DNA of 13,568 bases from positions 1 to 13,568 of the forward strand of contig JAITAM010000060.1 of the NCBI GenBank assembly GCA_031284085.1, read 5' to 3'. This document shows, piece by piece, positions 1-7,079 of this stretch (the stretch's first letter is position 1; each line of letters opens with the position of its first letter). This DNA is from Spirochaetaceae bacterium. Lineage in GTDB: Bacteria; Spirochaetota; Spirochaetia; Treponematales; Breznakiellaceae. The notes beneath the pieces are model-generated. The model did not search any database, was not told the DNA's origin, and worked only from the letters and a program-made list of their open reading frames with translations. Position numbers and translations under genes: made by a program.

Positions 1-839
1 CCGTGCCTGATAAATATTGCCCGCTCGTCAGGACTTTGGTTTGGCCGGTGTATCGTTAGATACAGTTCCCCTTCTTTTGAACGGAATAGCATACCATGAC
101 CACCGTCTTTTGCAAAAAGCGGCTCCGGCGATTGCTCCCATGGACCGGCTATAGTGCCGCTCTTTGAGCGGGCAAGCCCTATGCAGTAGCCTTCTTCTCC
201 AAATGACGACCAAAGTAACACTAATTCACCGGCATCAGTGCGCCACACAAAAGGGCCGTCCGTAACAAAGTTGCCCGCATCACGTCCGGCAAGTTCCCTA
301 ACCCACGGAGCTTCGCTCGCACGGAACAAGAGCAAAGGTTCTCCGGCCGCCTTGCGTAAGTCTTTGCTAAGCGGCATCGCACAGATTTCACCGTCCTTTA
401 CCTGCTGCCATTCATGGCAGAATACCATAAAAGGATTCCCCGCCGAATCAATATAGAGAGTCCCGTCTAAACATTCCCATTCACAAGGCGTTACAGGACC
501 ATCGCTCCACGGGGTAAAGGGGCCTAAAAGACTTTCACTCTTGAGAACTGCTGTGCCGCGGCGGCCGGTTTTCGGCTTAAACGTGGCAAACATCACGTAA
601 GCGCCGTTGTATACATACACTTCAGGCGCCCAGAAGTTTATCTCCGCCCAAAAATCCGCCGCCGGCCTGAAGGCTGCAAAAGGCCCGTCCCATTCGGTTA
701 AATCGCCGGTATTCGTGTATACGTCAAAACCTACGCCCCGGCTCTTCCATATATCCTTATCCGTAGACCCAAATAAATAATACAGTCCCTGCTCAAGGAC
801 CACAAACGGATCCCTTATTTGAATATCCTTAATATTCAT
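1..839 (-). CDS. Glycoside hydrolase family 43 protein, C-terminus cut off by window edge
   Basis: The minus-strand frame is open from the ATG at 837-839 to the window edge, giving 279 visible residues and no stop. The protein has the five-bladed beta-propeller signature of GH43: I-R-D-P-F-V near the N-terminus (D10, expected catalytic base), F-W-A-P-E-V (residues 69-74), L-D-G-T-L-Y (124-129, D125 the expected pKa-tuning aspartate), T-D-G-P-F (193-197) and D-G-G-H-G-M (245-250). GH43 enzymes are mostly arabinofuranosidases, arabinanases or xylosidases; I cannot fix the substrate. Where many GH43 proteins have E-G-P with the acid glutamate, this one has D194-G-P, which may be normal for its subfamily. 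There is no signal peptide, so it should act in the cytoplasm. It lies 93 bases downstream of the GH4 gene on the same strand and is probably co-transcribed. The start is uncertain: no good ribosome site precedes this ATG (see 867-900). Confidence 0.82.
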   Translation of the reverse strand, partial: MNIKDIQIRDPFVVLEQGLYYLFGSTDKDIWKSRGVGFDVYTNTGDLTEWDGPFAAFRPAADFWAEINFWAPEVYVYNGAYVMFATFKPKTGRRGTAVLKSESLLGPFTPWSDGPVTPCEWECLDGTLYIDSAGNPFMVFCHEWQQVKDGEICAMPLSKDLRKAAGEPLLLFRASEAPWVRELAGRDAGNFVTDGPFVWRTDAGELVLLWSSFGEEGYCIGLARSKSGTIAGPWEQSPEPLFAKDGGHGMLFRSKEGELYLTIHRPNQSPDERAIFIRH

Positions 840-848
840 CACGCTAAC

Positions 849-890
849 GGTGTGAAAACCCTCCGCTTACAAAGCCTTTGGGTTCACACC
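849..890 (-). promoter_or_regulatory. Hairpin in the GH4-GH43 intergenic leader
   Basis: GGTGTGAA (rc of 883-890) pairs exactly with TTCACACC (rc of 849-856). Three further C-G pairs follow after a two-base bulge, enclosing a loop of about 18 bases. The left arm overlaps the GTG of the mini-ORF and the right side carries GGAGGG. There is no T run after it, so it does not look like an intrinsic terminator. It could modulate translation or stabilise the mRNA between the two glycosidase genes. Confidence 0.4.
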
Positions 891-900
891 TTCTCTCCTT
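867..900 (-). promoter_or_regulatory. Shine-Dalgarno and six-codon mini-ORF ahead of the GH43 gene
   Basis: Read on the minus strand, AAGGAG (895-900) lies seven bases before a GTG (885-887). That GTG opens a six-codon ORF, MNPKAL, ending in TAA at 867-869. The TAA is in frame with the GH43 coding sequence, whose first usable ATG is at 837-839 with only a distant GGAGGG (859-864). This is therefore the best ribosome loading site in the intergenic gap, and it leads to a stop. It may be a leader peptide with reinitiation, or an old start cut off by a nonsense mutation. No decision is possible from this sequence alone. Confidence 0.45.
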
Positions 901-932
901 GTATCAGTATTTTTGCCCATGAGCCGCGTGGG

Positions 933-2339
933 CTACTTATCCCAGCACCCTTTCAGCGTTTTCTCGGCCATCTCATTAAAGAGCTTCCTCGCATCGCTTA
1001 AAGGAAGGCCCTGAATCGAATAATCGTGTGAGAAAACACGGAAAGCTTTCTCCATGTCCCGCTCGGATGCAGCTTCGACTATGCCTTCTTGCATGAGTAC
1101 GTGGTGCATGATAAGCCCTCTCAGGTCTACCGGCAAGCCGCTTGAAAATGCCGGCTGTATGGTATCCCGCGAAAAGACCGCATTGGTTTCAACAACCGCA
1201 CCCATAGGCAGATCGGGTATTTGCCCCCAGTTGGGGACATTGACATTGGTAACGATAGTGCCTAAGCCTAAAAGCGCTTTAAGAATAGCGATGCCCTCTT
1301 CGCCGGAGCGGGACGGATTAAGCACCGCTTTACCGTCCTGATAAGCTTTTGACTTTGCTTTGAGGTTTTCTCTGTTGCTTATACGCCATGAAACCGGTGT
1401 AAGAGAAAACTTCCAGCTCTTTACCTGTTCGGGATCGCTAAGATACCAACTATGCGGACAAAACTCCGCTAAATGCCGGTCGCCTGCCGCTGCTATCAGC
1501 CTGTAGCGCAGGAAAAGATCCATCTTAACTCGATCTGCGCTGGCAAAATAATCGGTCTTCCAATCAAAATGATCGCCTGATCCAAAGCTCGTTACACTGT
1601 CGACTGAATCGCCGGTCTTCTCAAAGCCGGTATCGGCGTAGCGCCTGACAAACTCGGCGTAAAAAGGAAAGATGTCGATGTCTTTGTAATTTGCTCTGTC
1701 TATCCAAGTGAAATGGTTAATGCCCAGCACCCGCGTTGTAATATCTTCACGTTTAACAGTCCCTGCCGGCACAAGCTTTTGCTGTTCAAGTACCGTTATA
1801 AGCAGCTTCTGCGTGTTAAAGACCTCGTGGCAGCAACCGAAAGCTTTAATTTCCGGAAACTCTTTATAGAGGATTCGGGTACAAACAGTCATAGGATTGG
1901 TATAGTTGATGACCCACGCATGAGGTGCGTACCGCTTGATCTGCCGAGCAATGACCTGAAACTGCGGAATAGTGCGCATTGCACGGATGATGCCGCCCGG
2001 CCCGACCGTATCGCCAACCGGCTGATAAATGCCGTAGCGCTCCGGTGCGTGTACATCAACCGCCATTTCCTCGAAATCTCCGGGCAGTATGGAGATAAAT
2101 ACAAAGTTACTGCCGGTCAGCGCCTTCTCAATATCGGATTCAGCCTTAAATGTCCACTGATCTTTGTTGTGCTTGTTCATCAAAGCATTGCCGATTGTCT
2201 CGTTGGCGTGCGCCGCGGCCGGATCTATGTCGTATAAATACACAGTGCCGCGTATATCCTTCTCAAAACACAGATCCTGCAGGAGTACCCATGCCCAGTT
2301 CCGCGACCCTCCGCCTATATAGCATATTTTAATATCCAC
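933..2339 (-). CDS. lplD: Family 4 glycosidase, probable alpha-galacturonidase
   Basis: This 468-residue protein is a typical full-length GH4 enzyme. GH4 enzymes hydrolyse glycosides by a redox/elimination route using NAD(H) and a divalent metal such as manganese, in the cytoplasm. The N-terminal nucleotide-binding loop is I-G-G-G-S-R-N-W (8-15); Y-T-N-P-M (147-151) and L-G-I-N-H-F (205-210, H209 a likely metal ligand) are in the expected places. The decisive motif is C-H-E-V at 170-173. Other GH4 clades carry different residues after C-H, and C-H-E-V is the published mark of alpha-galacturonidases such as Bacillus LplD. It would release galacturonic acid from pectin oligosaccharides. Translation starts at GTG (2337-2339), supported by AAGGGAG about seven bases upstream. 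The stop is TAG (933-935). It heads a likely operon with the GH43 gene and diverges from an AraC-type regulator. Confidence 0.87.
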   Translation of the reverse strand: MDIKICYIGGGSRNWAWVLLQDLCFEKDIRGTVYLYDIDPAAAHANETIGNALMNKHNKDQWTFKAESDIEKALTGSNFVFISILPGDFEEMAVDVHAPERYGIYQPVGDTVGPGGIIRAMRTIPQFQVIARQIKRYAPHAWVINYTNPMTVCTRILYKEFPEIKAFGCCHEVFNTQKLLITVLEQQKLVPAGTVKREDITTRVLGINHFTWIDRANYKDIDIFPFYAEFVRRYADTGFEKTGDSVDSVTSFGSGDHFDWKTDYFASADRVKMDLFLRYRLIAAAGDRHLAEFCPHSWYLSDPEQVKSWKFSLTPVSWRISNRENLKAKSKAYQDGKAVLNPSRSGEEGIAILKALLGLGTIVTNVNVPNWGQIPDLPMGAVVETNAVFSRDTIQPAFSSGLPVDLRGLIMHHVLMQEGIVEAASERDMEKAFRVFSHDYSIQGLPLSDARKLFNEMAEKTLKGCWDK

Positions 2340-2462
2340 AATAATCTCCCTTAATAAAAATCTGTCTTAAATCATAATCCATTCCGGATGGAAGCGCTAG
2401 TAGTTATGGAAATGCACATGAAAAAACTAGCATAATTACAAAAGAACGGTTATACTAAGGCC
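2340..2462. promoter_or_regulatory. Divergent promoter/operator region, GH4 operon versus AraC-type gene
   Basis: This 123-base gap separates divergent genes. On the minus strand TATGAT (rc of 2371-2376) is a good -10 box for the GH4 operon, with no recognisable -35, as expected for an activator-dependent promoter. On the plus strand TATACT (2451-2456) lies only six bases before the regulator's ATG. Candidate operators are the inverted arms TCCAT/ATGGA (2378-2392); an AGCGCT palindrome (2393-2398) within TGGAAGCGCTAGTA (2389-2402), which is weakly cre-like with three mismatches; and CTAG-led direct repeats starting at 2397 and 2427, 30 bases apart. Which of these, if any, binds the AraC-type protein is inference. 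Confidence 0.5.
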
Positions 2463-3353
2463 ATGGACCATGAATGTTTTTTATATTACCTACCGTACAG
2501 TGCGGAAGATGAAAGGCGAGGAATGGTCTGTACGACGGCGGGAGACATTATAGTTGAGCCTTACACCGAGTATCCGCCGAATAAGAATTCTCATCCGGCG
2601 GCGTTTAGAACGGTGGCGGATGGGCGTGTGCTGCCGGAATTCCAGATCGTATACATCAGCGAAGGGGAGGGCTGCTTCAGTACGGCTTTGAAGCAGTATC
2701 CTGTGAAGGCCGGCTCTTTACTCCTCATTTTGCCGGGTATGCAGCATTCTTACAAACCGGTCTACGAAACAGGCTGGCATGAATATTGGGTCGGCTTTAC
2801 AGGAGAGTTCTTTTTAAGCCTTTTGGAGAAAGGTATACTGTCGCCGGACTGCGTATTTTTTGAGACTGGGATGCGCGATTGTATTGCTTTGATCTTTAAC
2901 CAGATTTTTGATGAGGTGCGGTCTCAAAAGCCCCTGTACCAATTCAAGGTTTGTGCCGCAATTTTTTCATTGATCAGTGAAGTCGTCAGTTATGAGCGCC
3001 GAAAAGAGCAGCCCAGTTATCATCAACGGGTGGTTGAGAGGGCAAAATGTATTATGGAATCGAATATTTTCGGTATTATCAACGTAGAAGGTATTGCGCT
3101 GAAAACCGGCATGAGCGCATCGGGTTTGAATAAGATATTCAAAATCTATACGTCTATGACTTTGTATCAATATTACATCCAAATCAAGATTCACAAAGCG
3201 AAGGAGCTCCTTGAACATGCTGATCTATCAGTCAAAGAAATTGCTGCAAGGCTTGGTTTTGACGATCAATATTACTTCTCGCGGCTTTTCAAGAACAAAA
3301 CGGGCATTGCCCCCTCCAAATGGCGGGATTTTATCTATCCTGATCGGAGTTAA
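2463..3353 (+). CDS. AraC-family transcriptional regulator with N-terminal cupin domain
   Basis: The 296-residue protein has the usual AraC-family layout. Residues about 50-110 form a cupin-like sugar-sensing domain, seen in the G-S-L-L-L-I-L-P-G-M-Q-H-S-Y strand-turn region. The last 100 residues carry two helix-turn-helix motifs: V-E-G-I-A-L-K-T-G-M-S-A-S-G-L-N-K-I-F-K, then V-K-E-I-A-A-R-L-G-F-D-D-Q-Y-Y-F-S-R-L-F-K with the family's K-x-x-G-I-x-P-S-x-W-R ending. There is no transmembrane segment. Such regulators usually bind a sugar and activate a neighbouring catabolic operon. The position, divergent from the GH4-GH43 operon and upstream of the GH106-like gene, suggests it senses a pectin-derived saccharide such as galacturonate or rhamnose; the ligand is not visible in sequence. 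The start has only a weak AAGG nearby (2457-2460). The stop TAA runs straight into the intergenic repeat. Confidence 0.9.
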   Translation: MDHECFLYYLPYSAEDERRGMVCTTAGDIIVEPYTEYPPNKNSHPAAFRTVADGRVLPEFQIVYISEGEGCFSTALKQYPVKAGSLLLILPGMQHSYKPVYETGWHEYWVGFTGEFFLSLLEKGILSPDCVFFETGMRDCIALIFNQIFDEVRSQKPLYQFKVCAAIFSLISEVVSYERRKEQPSYHQRVVERAKCIMESNIFGIINVEGIALKTGMSASGLNKIFKIYTSMTLYQYYIQIKIHKAKELLEHADLSVKEIAARLGFDDQYYFSRLFKNKTGIAPSKWRDFIYPDRS

Positions 3354-3356
3354 GGG

Positions 3357-3464
3357 GGTCAGACCTTCCGCTACTTCTGCCGGCAACGGGGCGCGGCCCC
3401 TGAGTTAAGTTGAAACAGGCCGCGCCTGTAAGACTTTAGAGCTGGACGCCGCCTTTGATACAAA
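3357..3464 (-). repeat. Intergenic repeat, copy A (inverted relative to copy B)
   Basis: Read on the minus strand, this element starts TGTATCAAA and ends AGGTCTGACC. Its first 53 bases match 46 of 53 bases of copy B at 6950-7002 by direct comparison. It contains a six-pair hairpin ACAGGC/GCCTGT with a three-base loop (3415-3429), kept in copy B. The outer TGTATCA segment is itself framed by a GCCTTT/AAAGGC stem. A separate small GC hairpin, GGGGC/GCCCC, lies at 3388-3400. The element fills most of the 141-base gap between the AraC-type gene and the GH106-like gene and begins three bases after the AraC-type stop codon. No ORF is present. Confidence 0.72.
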
Positions 3465-3494
3465 AGGCGAAACTTAGAAAACAGGCAGGCATCT

Positions 3495-6400
3495 ATGAAT
3501 TCCTTTATTTCCCTCTTTAAGTCCCCTCCTAAAGAGGACAGCCCACTAGCCTTCTGGTTCTGGAACGGGACACTTGAAACTCAAAAACTTGCCCATCAAA
3601 TACAGGAAATGTTCGATAAGGGTGTCTACGGCGCTTTTATGCACGCACGCCCCTTCCTGAAAACCCCCTATCTGGAACGAGAATGGTGGGATGCAGTCGG
3701 CGCCTGCGTTGAAAAGAGCAAAGAAATCGGCTTCTTCCCGTGGCTTTACGATGAATACGCTTGGCCCAGCGGCACGGCAGGCAGCACCTTTGAATTAAGC
3801 TACCAAAAACCCTCCCGTGTCTTAGCCCAAGGCAGGCAAAATATGGCAAAAGGTCTCACGGTAAAAAAATACTCCTGCTCTAAAGCCGCCGTTGTCAATG
3901 AGCTTATCCGTGAGGAAAGCGCAGACTTTATAGCCGCCTTCATAGTTTCAGAACGAGGAGAGATAAAACCCATAGCCATTGATGAAACGGCAGACGGGCA
4001 AATCACGGCCTTTTTCGTGGAACTTTACCCTCAGGCTGTGGATTATTTGAACAAAGAGGCCGTCAAGTATTTTATTGAGCTTACCCATGAGGAGTACCGC
4101 AAAAGGTACGGAGACTACTTCGGCACGCTTATCCCCGGCATATTCTTTGATGAAATATATATGAGCGCACGGCTGCCTTGGACCGATAAGCTGCCTCAAG
4201 AATTCGAGGACCGGTGCGGTTACAGTTTGATGCCTTTTTTGCCCGCGCTCATTGAAGAAGGAGGGGAGGAGGCAAAGCGAATCAGGGCGGATTATTGTCG
4301 GGTTATTGCCGAACTGTATGAGGAGGCTTTCTTTCTCCAGCTGTCGCAATGGTCTGAAAAGAATAATCTTATGCTGACTGGCCATACCGAAGAAAATCTG
4401 AGCGGACACCCCTCGCGTCAGGGCAATTATTTTAATACCATGCGGCATTTGCAAATCCCCGGCGCGGATAACCATGATTATCGCTACCGCTTCCCCCGCA
4501 AGATAAGCTGTGTAGAGCCGAAATACTCCGTATCGGTCGCACGGGCTTATAACAGAGAGCGTGCCATGTCTGAAGCCATGGGTGGCGCAGGCTGGGGATG
4601 CTCTTTGCAGCAGTTCAAGCGGGGAATAAACACTATGGCGGCTATGGGGATAAATATGTTCGTCCTCCACGCTTTTTATTACGAGTCCGATCATCAAGGC
4701 TCTCAATCCGATTGGCCTACCAGCTTCTTTTATCAGAACCCTTACTGGAAGTACTTTAAGATTTTTGCGCAGTATATAAACCGAGTATGCTTCATGAACA
4801 CTCAGGGAAATGCGGTGGTTGAAGTCGGGCTTTTCTATCCTATTTATGACATGCAGATCGGGAGTGTTGACGGCGGTCTCACGAAAACCGCACGCCAGAT
4901 AGACCAAGCTTTCCATACCGCCCTTTACACGCTCCTTGAGCGGCAGATAGATACCGACTTAATAGACGAAGAAAGTTTGTTAAAAGCCGCCGTCGACTGT
5001 GGAACGGTTCAGGCAGGCAGGCAGCGCTTTAAGGTGCTTCTTTTCCCTCATGCGGCGGCCATTTCGCCTGCATTAAGCGCTAAACTGGAAGAATTCACGG
5101 CTTCAGGCGGAAAGGTACTTTTTTACCATGATGATCCTACCTCGACAGAGTCTGTCTGCGCTGCCTCTGCTCTTGCGCATCGTCTTGATACGTTGTTTAC
5201 TCCGGACATACTGATACTTGAGGGCGGTCGGTCGAACATTTATACCTGCCACCGCCGTATCGAAACCGATGATGTCTATTACATTTCAAATAGCAGCAAT
5301 AAAAGCAGGCGGCTGAAACTGCAAGTGCGGGGAGCCGGCAAGGTATGGAAGATGGACATTGAAACCGCGCAGGTATACCCGATTCGGTCGACCATTACCG
5401 AGACCAATAACACGGTAGTTTCATTATCTCTTGATGAAGATGAAGCTTGTTACCTGCTTCTTAGCCAAGACGCTCAGGAGCAAGAGCCGGCGCTAGAGCT
5501 TGAGGAGCGTGAAGAAATAGCTTTGTCGAGCCTTTGGACTTTGCTTCCTTTGGATAAATCTTTCGACAGCCGCTACGGCATAGACGGCGATAGCACGGAA
5601 CTACAGATTCCTTTAGCCACGTTTGCCGGTGATTTATGCGGAGGGAACAAGCTGATCAGGATTTGTAACAAAGAAGGGGAGCAAGGCTCTTGCGCCCGCC
5701 ACCTTTCTTTGTGGAAAGCTTCATGGGTAGCACGGCGGGCGGCATGGTATTGCGGCGCGGATTCTGATTTGTATTTTAGAAGGATAGTAGAAGTGGAGGA
5801 TAAACCGAATCGAGCGCCGGTTTGTTTAGCCGCCATTAACGAATACACGCTTTATGTCAACGGCAAAGCGCTGTCCTGTGGGAAAAGCGGAGGCGCGCCT
5901 GTTTCGACAGATATTGCAGGAGCGCTGCGAAAAGGACGTAATTGCATTGCCGTTCACATACACAATGATAATCCCAGCAATTCTTTCAGTGCAATTCACG
6001 AAGTTCCGAAGGAGAGAATTACGGCATTTCTGTTTCAGGCGGAGATACGGATCGGAGAGCGCAAGACTGAGCTTTTAAGTGATGGGAGCTGGATCGTTAC
6101 TAACCGGTTTCATGAAGGCTGGCAAAATCTTGAGGCGGACTATGAAGACCGCGCATATTTTGCCGATGCAACCCATGCTTCAACCTTTTGGCAAGGTGCG
6201 AAGGAGGGGCAATGGCTTTACGCGTGGGAACGCGGTACGCCTCCTGTGCATCCGTGGGGTGATCTGCCTTTGTTTGGGCAAGAGCCGAGCTTCCCTCGAA
6301 GGTTGACCTACGGCATAACCATTCCTTCAGGCACAAGGGGTATTAAAAAGCCTGTGGTCCACGGTGAATATGCCTGCACTTTGGATGGCGTACCGCTCTG

Positions 6401-6938
6401 TTATGACGGTGAATGGGCAAAAACCGACAATGACGGCCGCACCCATTACCTTAATATTCAAGTTACGGCTTCAGGCCGTGAAGATGGACTACAATACCCA
6501 GTCACGGTTTCGGTTTCGCCTTTTAGGGTTTCTTTAGGCGACTGGCGTTTATACGGGTATTTATGGTTTTCAGGCAGAATACGCTACCGAAACACGGTTT
6601 ATATCGAAAAACGGGAAGGTGTTTATGTTATCGACCTTGGGCAGGTGAATTTCAGTGCGGAGATTTGGGTAAACAACAGATTAGCCGGAGTCCGTCTGTG
6701 GAGTCCCTATCGGCTGGATATTACGGATCAGGTGCAAGACGGTGAAAACCACATTACTATTGTTGCGGCGAATTCTGCTGCCGTTGAACGGCGGCATACC
6801 TTGGTAGACGAGGGACGTGCTTTAGGCTGGGCGCGCTACTGGAATGAAGACAACATAGATCGGGAGGGTGAAAATCTAGTATCCGGCTTACTGGGACCGG
6901 TTCGCATTTTCCACAGGCAGGCAGGCAGCCTGCTCTAA
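3495..6938 (+). CDS. GH106-like glycosidase, candidate alpha-L-rhamnosidase
   Basis: This is a 1147-residue protein, the length expected for GH106 enzymes. The N-terminus has P-L-A-F-W-F-W-N-G (residues 18-26), followed by a region with W-L-Y-D-E-Y-A-W-P-S-G-T-A-G, a pattern I associate with GH106-type TIM-barrel enzymes. Candidate catalytic or substrate-binding acids are E220 (F-F-D-E), E299/E300 (H-T-E-E-N) and E360 (S-E-A-M-G-G-A-G-W-G); I cannot assign them firmly. Beta-sandwich sugar-binding-like modules follow: one around 745-830 (Y-T-L-Y-V-N-G-K) and one near the C-terminus with D-L-G-Q-V and A-E-I-W-V-N-N-R-L-A-G. There is no signal peptide or membrane segment, so cytoplasmic. GH106 members remove alpha-L-rhamnose, which fits the neighbouring alpha-galacturonidase and a rhamnogalacturonan-I pathway. 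A weak site (AGG at 3487-3489) precedes the ATG. The gene is bracketed by inverted repeats. The family call is good; the substrate is inferred. Confidence 0.75.
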   Translation: MNSFISLFKSPPKEDSPLAFWFWNGTLETQKLAHQIQEMFDKGVYGAFMHARPFLKTPYLEREWWDAVGACVEKSKEIGFFPWLYDEYAWPSGTAGSTFELSYQKPSRVLAQGRQNMAKGLTVKKYSCSKAAVVNELIREESADFIAAFIVSERGEIKPIAIDETADGQITAFFVELYPQAVDYLNKEAVKYFIELTHEEYRKRYGDYFGTLIPGIFFDEIYMSARLPWTDKLPQEFEDRCGYSLMPFLPALIEEGGEEAKRIRADYCRVIAELYEEAFFLQLSQWSEKNNLMLTGHTEENLSGHPSRQGNYFNTMRHLQIPGADNHDYRYRFPRKISCVEPKYSVSVARAYNRERAMSEAMGGAGWGCSLQQFKRGINTMAAMGINMFVLHAFYYESDHQGSQSDWPTSFFYQNPYWKYFKIFAQYINRVCFMNTQGNAVVEVGLFYPIYDMQIGSVDGGLTKTARQIDQAFHTALYTLLERQIDTDLIDEESLLKAAVDCGTVQAGRQRFKVLLFPHAAAISPALSAKLEEFTASGGKVLFYHDDPTSTESVCAASALAHRLDTLFTPDILILEGGRSNIYTCHRRIETDDVYYISNSSNKSRRLKLQVRGAGKVWKMDIETAQVYPIRSTITETNNTVVSLSLDEDEACYLLLSQDAQEQEPALELEEREEIALSSLWTLLPLDKSFDSRYGIDGDSTELQIPLATFAGDLCGGNKLIRICNKEGEQGSCARHLSLWKASWVARRAAWYCGADSDLYFRRIVEVEDKPNRAPVCLAAINEYTLYVNGKALSCGKSGGAPVSTDIAGALRKGRNCIAVHIHNDNPSNSFSAIHEVPKERITAFLFQAEIRIGERKTELLSDGSWIVTNRFHEGWQNLEADYEDRAYFADATHASTFWQGAKEGQWLYAWERGTPPVHPWGDLPLFGQEPSFPRRLTYGITIPSGTRGIKKPVVHGEYACTLDGVPLCYDGEWAKTDNDGRTHYLNIQVTASGREDGLQYPVTVSVSPFRVSLGDWRLYGYLWFSGRIRYRNTVYIEKREGVYVIDLGQVNFSAEIWVNNRLAGVRLWSPYRLDITDQVQDGENHITIVAANSAAVERRHTLVDEGRALGWARYWNEDNIDREGENLVSGLLGPVRIFHRQAGSLL

Positions 6939-6949
6939 GCTCTCGGCGC

Positions 6950-7070
6950 TGTATCAAAAGCGGCGCACGACTCTAAAGTCTGACAGGCACGGCCTGTTTC
7001 AAAGCTTCGGTATTGTATCAGAAGCGGAGGATGGCTCTTTGTCTGACAGAAACAACATGAGGTCTGACCT
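6950..7070 (+). repeat. Intergenic repeat, copy B, with a degenerate internal second unit
   Basis: This is the plus-strand partner of copy A: TGTATCAAAAGCGGCG, then CTCTAAAGTCTGACAGGC, and a hairpin ACAGGC-ACG-GCCTGT. A second, degenerate unit starts at 7014 (TGTATCAGAAGCGG) and repeats the GTCTGACAG phrase. The element closes with AGGTCTGACCT (7060-7070), then CCCCTGACCT, which runs into the stop codon of the convergent gene. It occupies nearly all of the 141-base gap between the convergent genes. No bidirectional terminator with T runs is visible, so the element's hairpins may serve that purpose. Confidence 0.72.
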
Positions 7071-7079
7071 GCCCCTGAC

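Noticed and set aside
1713..2237. 174-codon plus-strand frame
   Set aside because: It is antisense within the GH4 gene, whose catalytic motifs are intact on the other strand.
2389..2402. Catabolite-repression (cre) site
   Set aside because: TGGAAGCGCTAGTA has three mismatches to the consensus, and CcpA-type control in this organism is not established. It is kept only as an operator candidate.
3388..3400. Intrinsic terminator after the AraC-type gene
   Set aside because: GGGGC/GCCCC forms a short GC hairpin but no T run follows on either strand.
3948..4916. 322-codon minus-strand frame
   Set aside because: It is entirely inside the GH106-like coding sequence, lacks a ribosome site and resembles no family.
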